64,000 bases of DNA, from the NCBI RefSeq assembly GCF_013074385.2, contig NZ_JABEYA020000001.1, forward strand, positions 124,001-188,000, in the 5' to 3' direction. This document shows positions 36,729-45,191 of the stretch, piece by piece. The notes under the pieces were generated by a model, which saw only the letters and a list, made by a program, of their open reading frames with translations, was not told where the DNA came from and ran no database searches. The translations under genes and the position numbers were made by a program. Each line of letters opens with the position of its first letter. Within the stretch, counting starts at the first letter, position 1. The stretch comes from Vibrio ostreicida. Its GTDB lineage: Bacteria > Pseudomonadota > Gammaproteobacteria > Enterobacterales > Vibrionaceae.

Positions 36729-38378
36729 ATGGCAATGCACCCGCGTGCTGGGAAAAAAGCGTTACAGCAGGATTTGCACAATATCCCTGCGCTTGTCTCA
36801 AATTATTACCTTCTCGAACCGGACCCTAGTAACCCTGAGCATCATGTTAATTTTGGCACTTCAGGCCATAGAGGAACTTCAGACAAAGCTACGTTTAACC
36901 AAAATCATATCTTAGCGATCACTCAGGCGATTGTTGAGTTACGAGTAGAATATGGGGCGACAGGGCCATTATTTGTAGGCAAGGATACTCACGCGCTATC
37001 GGAACCCGCATTTGCCAGTGTTGTTGAGGTACTGGTGTCAAATGGCGTCACGGTTGTGGTGCAACAAGACAACGGTTTTACGCCGACGCCGGCGGTATCA
37101 CACGCCATACTGGCCCATAATCTCACTCACCAACACCAGAAAGCGGACGGTATTGTGATCACCCCTTCTCATAACCCACCTCAAGATGGGGGGATTAAAT
37201 ATAACCCAACTCATGGCGGCCCTGCTGAAGATACGCTGACTGTGGCTATTCAAGACAGAGCGAACGCTTTGATTAGAAATGGTCTCTCTGGTGTCAAACG
37301 GATGCCACTCATACGGGCACGTAACTCATTTCTATTTGAAGAGCGTGACCTGATTACGCCTTATGTTGATGACTTAGTCAATGTTATCGATATGGAGGCC
37401 ATCCAGCGAGCAAAGCTTAAGATAGGCGTTGACCCCCTTGGAGGCAGTGGCATTGACTATTGGCGCCAGATCGCTACCACCTATCAACTTGATCTCAGTC
37501 TGGTGAGTGATGCTATTGACCCCTCGTTCCAGTTTATGTCTTTGGACAAAGACGGGGTGATTCGTATGGATTGCTCCTCACCATATGCAATGGCTGGACT
37601 CCTAAATCTGAAAGACGACTACGATTTGGCTTTCGGTAATGACCCAGATTATGATCGTCATGGAATTGTTACCCCAAAAGGATTAATGAATCCAAACCAT
37701 TTTCTTGCCGTTTGTATTGATTATCTCTATCGCCATCGTGATGGTTGGCGTCAAGATGTGGCTGTGGGTAAGACGCTTGTTTCAAGCGCATTAATTGACC
37801 GTGTGGTGGCTGATTTGGAGAGAGAATTGTGCGAAGTCCCAGTCGGTTTTAAGTGGTTTGTGGAGGGCTTACATCAGGGGAGACTGGGATTTGGCGGAGA
37901 GGAAAGCGCAGGCGCCTCTTTTTTGAGAAAAGATGGTACCCCGTGGTCGACAGATAAAGACGGTATTCTCCTATGTTTGCTCGCCGCCGAAATTACAGTT
38001 GTAACAGGGAAGGACCCTCAGCAATATTATGAAGTGTTAGCAGCGAAACATGGGGTATCTGAATACACCCGAGTTCAGGCGAGCGCAAATGGGAAACAGA
38101 AAGAAGTGTTAAAGACGCTTTCTGCTGAAATGGTCGCCGCAGATACCCTTGCTGGTGACCCCATTACGGCGCGATTAACGCATGCACCGGGTAATGGTGC
38201 CCCAATAGGGGGGCTAAAAGTCACAACCGACAGTGGTTGGTTTGCTGCCCGTCCTTCTGGGACGGAGGATATTTATAAAATTTATTGTGAAAGCTTTAAG
38301 GGGAAGGCGCACCTTAAGCAAATAGAGCAAGAGGCTCAAGAGATCGTCAATCAAGTTTTTGTTAGATCCGGACTATAG
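36729..38378 (+). CDS. pgm: Phosphoglucomutase (alpha-D-glucose specific)
   Basis: Interconverts glucose-1-P and glucose-6-P, feeding glycogen and UDP-glucose synthesis. The 549 residues (E. coli 546) have the phosphoserine Ser147 in [12 protein letters not shown], the metal loop [11 protein letters not shown], sugar-binding [17 protein letters not shown], and the phosphate-binding C-terminal [29 protein letters not shown] precedes the ATG at 36729. It follows seqA by 87 bases. Confidence 0.97.
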   Translation: MAMHPRAGKKALQQDLHNIPALVSNYYLLEPDPSNPEHHVNFGTSGHRGTSDKATFNQNHILAITQAIVELRVEYGATGPLFVGKDTHALSEPAFASVVEVLVSNGVTVVVQQDNGFTPTPAVSHAILAHNLTHQHQKADGIVITPSHNPPQDGGIKYNPTHGGPAEDTLTVAIQDRANALIRNGLSGVKRMPLIRARNSFLFEERDLITPYVDDLVNVIDMEAIQRAKLKIGVDPLGGSGIDYWRQIATTYQLDLSLVSDAIDPSFQFMSLDKDGVIRMDCSSPYAMAGLLNLKDDYDLAFGNDPDYDRHGIVTPKGLMNPNHFLAVCIDYLYRHRDGWRQDVAVGKTLVSSALIDRVVADLERELCEVPVGFKWFVEGLHQGRLGFGGEESAGASFLRKDGTPWSTDKDGILLCLLAAEITVVTGKDPQQYYEVLAAKHGVSEYTRVQASANGKQKEVLKTLSAEMVAADTLAGDPITARLTHAPGNGAPIGGLKVTTDSGWFAARPSGTEDIYKIYCESFKGKAHLKQIEQEAQEIVNQVFVRSGL

Positions 38379-38434
38379 ACTGCGATAAGCAGGCTGTTAA
38401 GCCGCTAGGTTTCAGGGTGGTGTCTTCCATCACC

Positions 38435-39190
38435 CTATGAGTCATCAGGCCAATGATCAGGGACGACGAACCAGAACTGCCCACCTCTAGTTTGAGCGTG
38501 AATGAAGCGACTGCTGGGTTTGGCGATCGGATGTTTATAGTCTTGTCTACCTGTTGCCCAAAAAGCTTTATCTAAGTCGTACAGAGGTTCGTTTATTAAC
38601 GCCCATTGACTTTGGTAGCACCACTTTCCGGTGATTTGTTTGGAGTCAAGTGTCCATCCCAAACATTCAGTGGGCACCTTTTCCTCTGAGAAAGGGTTGA
38701 TGTAGAGGCGCCCCTGCATTAGAAGATGTTCGGATACGTGTTCAAATTCAGGGTGTTGAGACAGAAACTCTTTAGTAGAACTCATTTTGAGTTGGTGATT
38801 CAGCATGCGTGCAAGCTTAATATCCAGTTGATCATGGGCATTGGGGCCATACCAAGTGCCCTGATGAAGCAAATAGAATTTTATCGCGACTTCCCAATGC
38901 TCGCGTCGGTTGTTTTGATGGTTATGCAAGATCAAATCGATAGCACCGAGCGTTTTTCCACTGGCATGGTTAATTTGCAGTTCTTCGAGTTCAACAGAGT
39001 ACCGTGTGCAGTGAGAGAGTAATTCCGTGCATAAGTGCTGGTAAAGAAACCCCAACCTTGGATTCCCCTCATAATTGGCCAGCTGAAAAGGCTCGATATC
39101 CAATTCCTGTAGGTTTGCAAATGGCCCTACCGTCTTAAAAAGAGGAGGTGTCGACGCTATCCAGTCATAAAAACGTTGGTGCTGATTCAT
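38435..39190 (-). CDS. DUF1853 family protein
   Basis: A 251-residue cytosolic protein of the DUF1853 family; function unknown. Conserved-looking blocks are NPRLGFLYQHLCTELL, GAIDLILHNHQNNRREHWEVAIKFYL and WYGPNAHDQLDIKLARMLNHQL. The ordered acidic-Lys pattern (AIDLIL then HWEVAIKFYL) resembles the D-ExK core of PD-(D/E)XK nucleases, but that is a guess from pattern. It sits convergent with pgm and divergent from the NIF3 gene. Confidence 0.85.
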   Translation of the reverse strand: MNQHQRFYDWIASTPPLFKTVGPFANLQELDIEPFQLANYEGNPRLGFLYQHLCTELLSHCTRYSVELEELQINHASGKTLGAIDLILHNHQNNRREHWEVAIKFYLLHQGTWYGPNAHDQLDIKLARMLNHQLKMSSTKEFLSQHPEFEHVSEHLLMQGRLYINPFSEEKVPTECLGWTLDSKQITGKWCYQSQWALINEPLYDLDKAFWATGRQDYKHPIAKPSSRFIHAQTRGGQFWFVVPDHWPDDS

Positions 39191-39303
39191 CGTGTAACCC
39201 TAGTGATGAGAATGAAGGCTATTGTATCCAGAGGCTAGCATCACTGCCATGGTTGGAATACACTTTGTCACAGTCGAATTGAGAGTAATGAGCGAAAGTA
39301 AGC

Positions 39304-40062
39304 ATGAATAACCTGCAGTTGGAAAAATTACTAAATAAAAAATTGTCCCCTCAGCTTTTTAAAGATTATGCACCAAATGGTTTGCAAGTGGAGGGTAAGC
39401 AAGAAGTGCGACGTGTGGTCACGGGAGTAACGGCTTCACAGGCACTTATTGATAGAGCTGTAGAATTAGGCGCTGATGCCTTACTGGTTCATCATGGCTA
39501 TTTTTGGAAAGGAGAGCCGCAACCAATTCGTGGAATGAAAGGCAAGCGCATTCGAACGTTAATTAAAAATGATATCAACCTTTTTGGTTATCACCTTCCA
39601 TTGGATGTCCACGCGGAACTCGGAAATAATGCAGAGCTTGCTCGCTTGCTCGACATTGATGTTGAAGGTGGGTTAGAAGGGCACGCTCAGTCTGTCGCCA
39701 TGTTTGGTCGACTAAAAAAAATCATGACAGGCGATGAATTCTCAAAACGAATCGCTCAGGTCCTTAATCGTTCGCCCTTGCATATTGCTCCTGAAAATGC
39801 GGCCAAAAGAATTGAAACCGTCGGTTGGTGCACGGGAGGGGGACAAGACTTTATCGAATTGGCTGCCAATCATCGGCTTGATGCATTTATTTCTGGAGAA
39901 GTTTCCGAACGCACTACCTATACGGCGCGAGAAATGGATATCCATTATTTTGCGGCAGGCCATCATGCAACAGAGCGTTATGGTGTAAAAGCGTTAGGTG
40001 AATGGCTTACTGCTGAACATGGTTTGGATGTCGAGTTTGTTGATATTGATAATCCAGTATAG
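39304..40062 (+). CDS. ybgI: NIF3-family dinuclear metal protein (YbgI type)
   Basis: Member of the NIF3/YbgI family, which forms toroidal hexamers with two metal ions per subunit; its reaction is not firmly known. The 252 residues show metal-binding LLVHHGYFWKG near residue 65, DVHAELGNNAELARLL, WCTGGGQDFIELAA and the late AAGHHATERYGVKALGEWL. It is sometimes labelled a GTP cyclohydrolase type 2 homologue, which is not well supported. Convergent with gltA. Confidence 0.93.
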   Translation: MNNLQLEKLLNKKLSPQLFKDYAPNGLQVEGKQEVRRVVTGVTASQALIDRAVELGADALLVHHGYFWKGEPQPIRGMKGKRIRTLIKNDINLFGYHLPLDVHAELGNNAELARLLDIDVEGGLEGHAQSVAMFGRLKKIMTGDEFSKRIAQVLNRSPLHIAPENAAKRIETVGWCTGGGQDFIELAANHRLDAFISGEVSERTTYTAREMDIHYFAAGHHATERYGVKALGEWLTAEHGLDVEFVDIDNPV

Positions 40063-40080
40063 ACCAATAAAAAACAAACA

Positions 40081-40104
40081 AGGTTGGTTCTAATGAACCA
40101 ACCT
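40081..40104 (-). terminator. Terminator of gltA
   Basis: Perfect 10-bp stem AGGTTGGTTC / GAACCAACCT with a 4-base loop; on the minus strand it is followed by TGTTTGTTTTTT, the better direction. It may also serve the NIF3 gene. Confidence 0.85.
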
Positions 40105-40124
40105 TTGGCTATAAAGATAGCTAA

Positions 40125-41411
40125 CTAGCGGTCATGAATCGGAGCGAAATCACGCTGAGTTTGACCTGTGTACAATTGTCGAGGACGACCAATGCGATTA
40201 AGCGGATCGCTGTGCATCTCATTCCAATGCGCAATCCAACCAATTGTTCGTGAAAGAGCAAAAATTACCGTAAACATAGAGACAGGTATTCCTACGGCTT
40301 TCAATATGATACCTGAGTAAAAATCGACGTTCGGATAAAGCTTCTTCGACACGAAATAATCATCAGACAAGGCAATACGTTCAAGCTCCATCGCAACGTC
40401 CAACAATGGGTCATCGATATTCAGTTCTTTGAGTACATCGTGACACGTTTCACGCATGACGGTTGCTCGAGGATCGTAGTTCTTGTAAACACGATGACCA
40501 AAACCCATAAGACGGAACGGGTCATCTTTATCTTTGGCTCGTGCAACGTAATCAGGGATGTTGTCGACGCTGCCTATTTCTTCTAACATTTTCAAGCAAG
40601 CTTCATTTGCACCACCGTGTGCAGGTCCCCAAAGTGAAGCAATACCCGCGGCAATACAAGCAAATGGGTTTGCACCTGAAGAGCCAGCAAGACGTACGGT
40701 GGACGTTGAGGCATTTTGCTCATGGTCAGCATGTAAGGTGAAGATTTTATCCATTGCACGCGCAACTACAGGGTTGACGTCATATTCTTCACAAGGGTTT
40801 GCGAACATCATATGCAGGAAATTTTCCGCATAGTTAAGGTCGTTGCGTGGATAGATGAATGGCTGGCCAATTGAATACTTGTAACACATGGCAGCCAAGG
40901 TCGGCATCTTAGAAAGAAGGCGGTAGGCTGTAATCTCACGGTGCTCATCGTTATTGATATCAAGAGAATCGTGATAGAAAGCGGCCAAAGCACCGACAAC
41001 GCCACACATAACGGCCATCGGATGCGCATCGCGACGGAAACCATGGAAGAAGCTCGCGATTTGTTCGTGAACCATCGTATGTCGCGTGACCGTCTTCTTG
41101 AATTGCTCGTATTGATCTCGTGTAGGGGCTTCGCCGTAAAGCAGGATGTAACAGACTTCTAGGTAATCCGCATTATTGGCCAACTGATCGATTGGGTATC
41201 CGCGGTGTAAAAGAATCCCCTGATCACCATCAATGTAAGTGATTTGAGATTCACAAGATGCAGTGGCAAGAAAACCCGGGTCAAAAGTAAAGTATCCGTT
41301 TGCTCCGAGTTTGCGAACATCTATTACAGGTGTGCCTAAAGCACCTTCCATAATAGGCAGTTCGATAGGCGCTTGACCTTCTACGTGAAGGGTCGCTTTC
41401 TTATCCGCCAT
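40125..41411 (-). CDS. gltA: Citrate synthase (type II)
   Basis: Condenses oxaloacetate with acetyl-CoA to citrate, the entry of the TCA cycle. The 428 residues match the hexameric, NADH-inhibited Gram-negative type (E. coli 427), with the N-terminal beta extension ([20 protein letters not shown]). Catalytic regions are [34 protein letters not shown] and the late Asp region YPNVDFYSG. It is transcribed away from sdhC across 394 bases, and the GAGATTG just before the ATG is the ribosome site. Confidence 0.98.
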   Translation of the reverse strand: MADKKATLHVEGQAPIELPIMEGALGTPVIDVRKLGANGYFTFDPGFLATASCESQITYIDGDQGILLHRGYPIDQLANNADYLEVCYILLYGEAPTRDQYEQFKKTVTRHTMVHEQIASFFHGFRRDAHPMAVMCGVVGALAAFYHDSLDINNDEHREITAYRLLSKMPTLAAMCYKYSIGQPFIYPRNDLNYAENFLHMMFANPCEEYDVNPVVARAMDKIFTLHADHEQNASTSTVRLAGSSGANPFACIAAGIASLWGPAHGGANEACLKMLEEIGSVDNIPDYVARAKDKDDPFRLMGFGHRVYKNYDPRATVMRETCHDVLKELNIDDPLLDVAMELERIALSDDYFVSKKLYPNVDFYSGIILKAVGIPVSMFTVIFALSRTIGWIAHWNEMHSDPLNRIGRPRQLYTGQTQRDFAPIHDR

Positions 41412-41805
41412 AACAATCTCCTTTGTTTATTATTAATCCGTCCAGGATATTTGTGTGACAATTTTGTACGTGTGTTCGTTATTAAAGTCAATTTTTCTCC
41501 TCCGATGTGTGCACTTGTTTTGATTTTTTACACGTATAAAGTTAAAAATCTGTTCTGTGTAGCAAAAATTGTTACACCAATTGTGCTAAAATATGTGCAG
41601 CCGTATAGTGGCGCCGCAAAATTTGGTGGAAACCTTATAAATCCGAGCTTTTAAACTAATGTGAGGTGATGTTTTAAAGCTTTATGTTAACAAATATTTT
41701 ACAAGTTATTGCGGTTTTTTACCGGTTAGTTGTTAAATAAGTGTTAGATTTTGTAGGTTTGCAATCAAATTTCGTTCATAACAATAAATGCTTCAATGGA
41801 GCTGA
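41412..41805. promoter_or_regulatory. Divergent gltA-sdhC control region
   Basis: 394 A/T-rich bases. A 21-base palindrome GTGTA-N11-TACAC lies at 41557-41577 and two ArcA-like tracts follow near 41683-41710 (TGTTAACAAAT, CAAGTTATTG). In E. coli this gap carries ArcA, CRP and other sites controlling both operons; which protein binds the palindrome here is not clear from the sequence. Confidence 0.5.
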
Positions 41806-42198
41806 GTGAGCAAGCCCGTGAAAGAAAGAAAGTCAAGACCTGTTAATTTAGATTTACAGACCATAAGCTTTCCGATCACAGCAATCGCATCTATTCTGCA
41901 TCGGGTTTCCGGTGTAATTACGTTTGTCGCGATCGGGATTCTTCTTTGGTTACTATCCATTTCCCTGTCCTCCCCGATAGGTTACGCGCAAGCTGTCGAT
42001 ATTGTAGACGGTTTCTTTGTCAAATTTATTCTGTGGGGTATTTTAACGGCTTTGTCCTACCATATAGCAGGTGGCGTGCGTCATTTGCTGATGGATATGG
42101 GGCATTTTGAAGAGCTGGAATCTGGTGCATTGAGTGCCAAGGTTGCCTTTGCAGCGACGGCCGTTCTGTCTGTACTCGCGGGGATTCTAGTATGGTAA
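41806..42198 (+). CDS. sdhC: Succinate dehydrogenase cytochrome b556 subunit SdhC
   Basis: Membrane anchor of complex II that, with SdhD, holds heme b and the ubiquinone site. The 130 residues include RPVNLDLQTISFPITAIASI, the quinone-site HRVSGVITF, three membrane helices and the heme ligand His86 in LSYHIAGGVRH. The start is GTG at 41806 with TGGAGC six bases before. The next gene overlaps by seven bases. Confidence 0.96.
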   Translation: MSKPVKERKSRPVNLDLQTISFPITAIASILHRVSGVITFVAIGILLWLLSISLSSPIGYAQAVDIVDGFFVKFILWGILTALSYHIAGGVRHLLMDMGHFEELESGALSAKVAFAATAVLSVLAGILVW

Positions 42199-42536
42199 AA
42201 CACATTTCATCTTTTGGCCGCAACGGGGTACATGATTACTTGTTGATTCGTGCCTCTGCGATCATTATGACGCTTTATACGATTTATCTGGTGAGCTTTT
42301 GTGCTTTCTCAGACATCTCTTACGTCTCATGGACCCAGTTTTTCGGTGGTACTTTTACGAAAGTGTTTACCATGCTGGCGCTCGTATCTGTCTTAATCCA
42401 CGCTTGGATTGGTCTATGGCAGGTACTTACCGACTATATTAAGTGTGCCAAGCTTCGTGGTGGCTTGCAGCTCGGCGTTATCGCTGTGTTGTTTGGTTAC
42501 TTCTTTTCTGGTCTTTTTGTTCTGTGGGGTGCGTAA
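42192..42536 (+). CDS. sdhD: Succinate dehydrogenase membrane anchor SdhD
   Basis: Second membrane subunit of complex II, 114 residues and three helices. The heme-binding His70 lies in SVLIHAWIGLWQVLTDY, which also carries quinone-site residues. It begins within the sdhC stop region (seven-base overlap) and its TAA directly abuts the GTG start of sdhA, so translation is coupled throughout. Confidence 0.96.
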   Translation: MVKHISSFGRNGVHDYLLIRASAIIMTLYTIYLVSFCAFSDISYVSWTQFFGGTFTKVFTMLALVSVLIHAWIGLWQVLTDYIKCAKLRGGLQLGVIAVLFGYFFSGLFVLWGA

Positions 42537-44303
42537 GTGACTATTCCAGTTCGCGAATTTGATGCCGTTGTTGTCGGCGCTGGTGGTGCAGGCATGCGCG
42601 CTGCACTGCAAATATCTGAGCAGGGCCTTTCTTGTGCTTTGCTCTCTAAAGTGTTTCCTACTCGTTCCCATACTGTGTCTGCACAGGGTGGTATTACTGT
42701 GGCGTTAGGTAACGCTCACCAAGACCATTGGGAACAGCACATGTACGATACCGTTAAAGGATCCGACTATATCGGTGATCAAGACGCGATCGAATACATG
42801 TGTAAAAATGGGCCTGAATCCGTCATTGAGCTCGAAAAGATGGGATTGCCTTTTTCACGTTTCGATAATGGTACGATTTATCAACGACCATTTGGCGGGC
42901 AATCTAAAAACTTTGGAGGAGAGCAAGCTGCGCGCACTGCTGCGGCAGCAGACCGAACCGGTCACGCTCTTTTGCATACCTTGTATCAGCAGAATATAAA
43001 ACACAAGACAACGGTTTTCTCTGAGTGGTACGCGCTCGATATGGTCAAGAACGAAGATGGTGTCGTTTTAGGCTGTACTGCTCTTTGTATGGAATCTGGC
43101 GAGATATGTTACTTCAAAGCCAAGGCCACCATTTTGGCTACGGGCGGCGCAGGTCGCATCTATGCATCTACAACGAATGCTCATATTAATACCGGTGATG
43201 GTGTCGGTATGGCATTGCGTGCCGGTGTTCCAATGCAGGATATGGAAATGTGGCAGTTCCACCCTACGGGCATTGCAGGTGCAGGTGTGCTAGTGACCGA
43301 AGGATGTCGTGGCGAAGGCGGCTACCTGTTGAATAAAGACGGTGAGCGCTTTATGGAGCGTTATGCGCCAAATGCAAAAGATCTCGCTGGTCGAGATGTG
43401 GTCGCCCGTTCTATGATGATCGAAATCCGTGAAGGGCGAGGCTGTGATGGCCCTTGGGGACCGCATATTAAACTGAAACTCGATCATCTGGGTAAAGAAA
43501 CGTTGGAATCTAGGTTGCCGGGTGTATGTGAATTATCTCGTACTTTTGCCCACGTTGATCCGGTCAAAGAGCCGATTCCAGTGATTCCAACCTGTCACTA
43601 TATGATGGGCGGTGTACCTACCCAAGTTTCTGGGCAAGCTATCAAGCAAGATGCTGCTGGAAATGATGTCGAAGTCCAAGGGTTGTTTGCCTGCGGCGAA
43701 ATTGCTTCTGTATCTGTTCACGGTGCTAACCGCCTTGGTGGTAACTCTTTGTTAGACTTGGTCGTGTTTGGCCGAGCGACAGGGTTGCATCTTGGTGAAA
43801 CATTGGCGAAACAAGCTGAGGCTAAACCGGCGACCGACGCTGATATTGAACGTTCTTTGGAACGCTACAATCGTTGGGAAAACAGTACGGGCGGCGAAGA
43901 TCCAGCGCAAATACGTAAAGATCTTCAGCAATGTATGCAAAATAACTTTTCAGTCTTCCGTGAAGGAGATGCGATGGCCAATGGCTTGGAAGAGCTTAAA
44001 GTCATTCGTGAACGGCTTAAGAATGCACACCTTGCTGATAAATCAACGGAATTCAACACTCAGCGAATCGAATGTCTTGAGCTAGAAAACCTAATGGAAA
44101 CAGCATTTGCTACTGCAGTTGCGGCTAACTACCGAACAGAGAGTCGTGGCGCCCACGCTCGTTTTGATTTTCCGGATCGCAATGATGAGCAATGGCTATG
44201 CCATTCTATCTATAATCCTGAAACTGAAGCAATGTCTCAGCGCGATGTCAACATGGAACCTGTTCACCGTGAAGCATTTCCGCCAAAAGCTCGTACATAC
44301 TAA
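42537..44303 (+). CDS. sdhA: Succinate dehydrogenase flavoprotein subunit SdhA
   Basis: Catalytic subunit oxidising succinate to fumarate. At 588 residues it equals the E. coli length. FAD is bound covalently at His45 ([10 protein letters not shown]); the dinucleotide fold is [14 protein letters not shown]; substrate residues lie in [20 protein letters not shown] and [12 protein letters not shown]. It starts with GTG immediately after the sdhD stop. Located on the cytosolic face, joined to SdhB. Confidence 0.98.
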   Translation: MTIPVREFDAVVVGAGGAGMRAALQISEQGLSCALLSKVFPTRSHTVSAQGGITVALGNAHQDHWEQHMYDTVKGSDYIGDQDAIEYMCKNGPESVIELEKMGLPFSRFDNGTIYQRPFGGQSKNFGGEQAARTAAAADRTGHALLHTLYQQNIKHKTTVFSEWYALDMVKNEDGVVLGCTALCMESGEICYFKAKATILATGGAGRIYASTTNAHINTGDGVGMALRAGVPMQDMEMWQFHPTGIAGAGVLVTEGCRGEGGYLLNKDGERFMERYAPNAKDLAGRDVVARSMMIEIREGRGCDGPWGPHIKLKLDHLGKETLESRLPGVCELSRTFAHVDPVKEPIPVIPTCHYMMGGVPTQVSGQAIKQDAAGNDVEVQGLFACGEIASVSVHGANRLGGNSLLDLVVFGRATGLHLGETLAKQAEAKPATDADIERSLERYNRWENSTGGEDPAQIRKDLQQCMQNNFSVFREGDAMANGLEELKVIRERLKNAHLADKSTEFNTQRIECLELENLMETAFATAVAANYRTESRGAHARFDFPDRNDEQWLCHSIYNPETEAMSQRDVNMEPVHREAFPPKARTY

Positions 44304-44315
44304 GAGGAGGACACG

Positions 44316-45029
44316 ATGATGAAACTGAAATTCTCTTTGTACCGTTATAACCCAGATGTTGATACAAAGCCGTACATGAAGGACTACACTCTTGAGGTAG
44401 AGGAAGGATCGGACATGATGCTGTTGGATGCGCTTATTCTTTTAAAAGAGCAAGATCCTAGCATCTCTTTCCGTCGTTCATGTCGTGAGGGTGTATGTGG
44501 TTCAGATGGGCTAAACATGAATGGTAAAAATGGTTTAGCCTGTATCACGCCACTGTCTGCATTGAAAGGCAGCAAAATAGTGATTCGCCCTTTACCTGGA
44601 TTGCCTGTTGTCCGAGATTTAATTGTCGATATGACCCAGTTTTACGATAATTACACTAAGGTCAAACCGTTTCTTGTTGATGATGGTGCTTTGCCACCTT
44701 CTCGTGAGAATTTGCAAAGCCCAGAGGACCGTGCTCACCTCGATGGATTGTACGAATGTATTATGTGTGCCTGTTGTACGACGTCGTGTCCATCATTCTG
44801 GTGGAACCCCGACAAGTTCATTGGCCCCGCGGGTCTTTTAGCCGCGTATCGGTGGCTGATTGACAGCCGTGACACAGCGACAGATGAACGTCTGTCAAAT
44901 CTTGATGATGCATTTAGCGTTTTCCGTTGCCATGGCATCATGAATTGTGTAAGTGTTTGTCCTAAGGGATTAAACCCAACGAAAGCTATCGGTCACATAA
45001 AGTCGATGCTGGTGAATCGTTCGGTATAA
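44316..45029 (+). CDS. sdhB: Succinate dehydrogenase iron-sulfur subunit SdhB
   Basis: Passes electrons from FAD to quinone via [2Fe-2S], [4Fe-4S] and [3Fe-4S] clusters. The 237 residues show CREGVCGSDGLNMNGKNGLAC for the first cluster, CIMCACCTTSCP for the second, and CHGIMNCVSVCPKGLNP for the third. GAGGAGGACACG precedes the ATG pair at 44316. Last gene of the sdh set, followed by two hairpins before sucA. Confidence 0.98.
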   Translation: MMKLKFSLYRYNPDVDTKPYMKDYTLEVEEGSDMMLLDALILLKEQDPSISFRRSCREGVCGSDGLNMNGKNGLACITPLSALKGSKIVIRPLPGLPVVRDLIVDMTQFYDNYTKVKPFLVDDGALPPSRENLQSPEDRAHLDGLYECIMCACCTTSCPSFWWNPDKFIGPAGLLAAYRWLIDSRDTATDERLSNLDDAFSVFRCHGIMNCVSVCPKGLNPTKAIGHIKSMLVNRSV

Positions 45030-45040
45030 GTATTGCCTTT

Positions 45041-45090
45041 AAGTCGTTAGGCCCGCTGTGGGTGACAACCTTAGCGAAGACTAACGACTT
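45041..45090 (+). promoter_or_regulatory. Long-range stem in the sdhB-sucA gap
   Basis: Perfect 10-bp inverted repeat AAGTCGTTAG / CTAACGACTT (45041-45050 and 45081-45090) enclosing 30 bases. Probably an mRNA structure; there is no T tract. Confidence 0.6.
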
Positions 45091-45111
45091 GGGGCAAAGA
45101 TTACAAAAATT

Positions 45112-45138
45112 GCCAGTTGCATTTAGTAACTGGCTTTT
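45112..45138 (+). terminator. Attenuator-like hairpin before sucA
   Basis: Stem GCCAGTT / AACTGGC (45112-45118 and 45128-45134) with a 9-base loop, then TTTTAA. The short T run suggests partial termination between sdhB and sucA. Confidence 0.55.
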
Positions 45139-45191
45139 AATAGCTCGGCACAGACCGCAGCAAACGTGAAAACTACTGGTTAAGGGAAAAT

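Noticed and set aside
41373..41654. A 93-codon frame in the gltA-sdhC gap.
   Set aside because: It starts inside gltA antisense, has no ribosome site, and covers the regulatory region; the composition is that of A/T-rich noncoding DNA.
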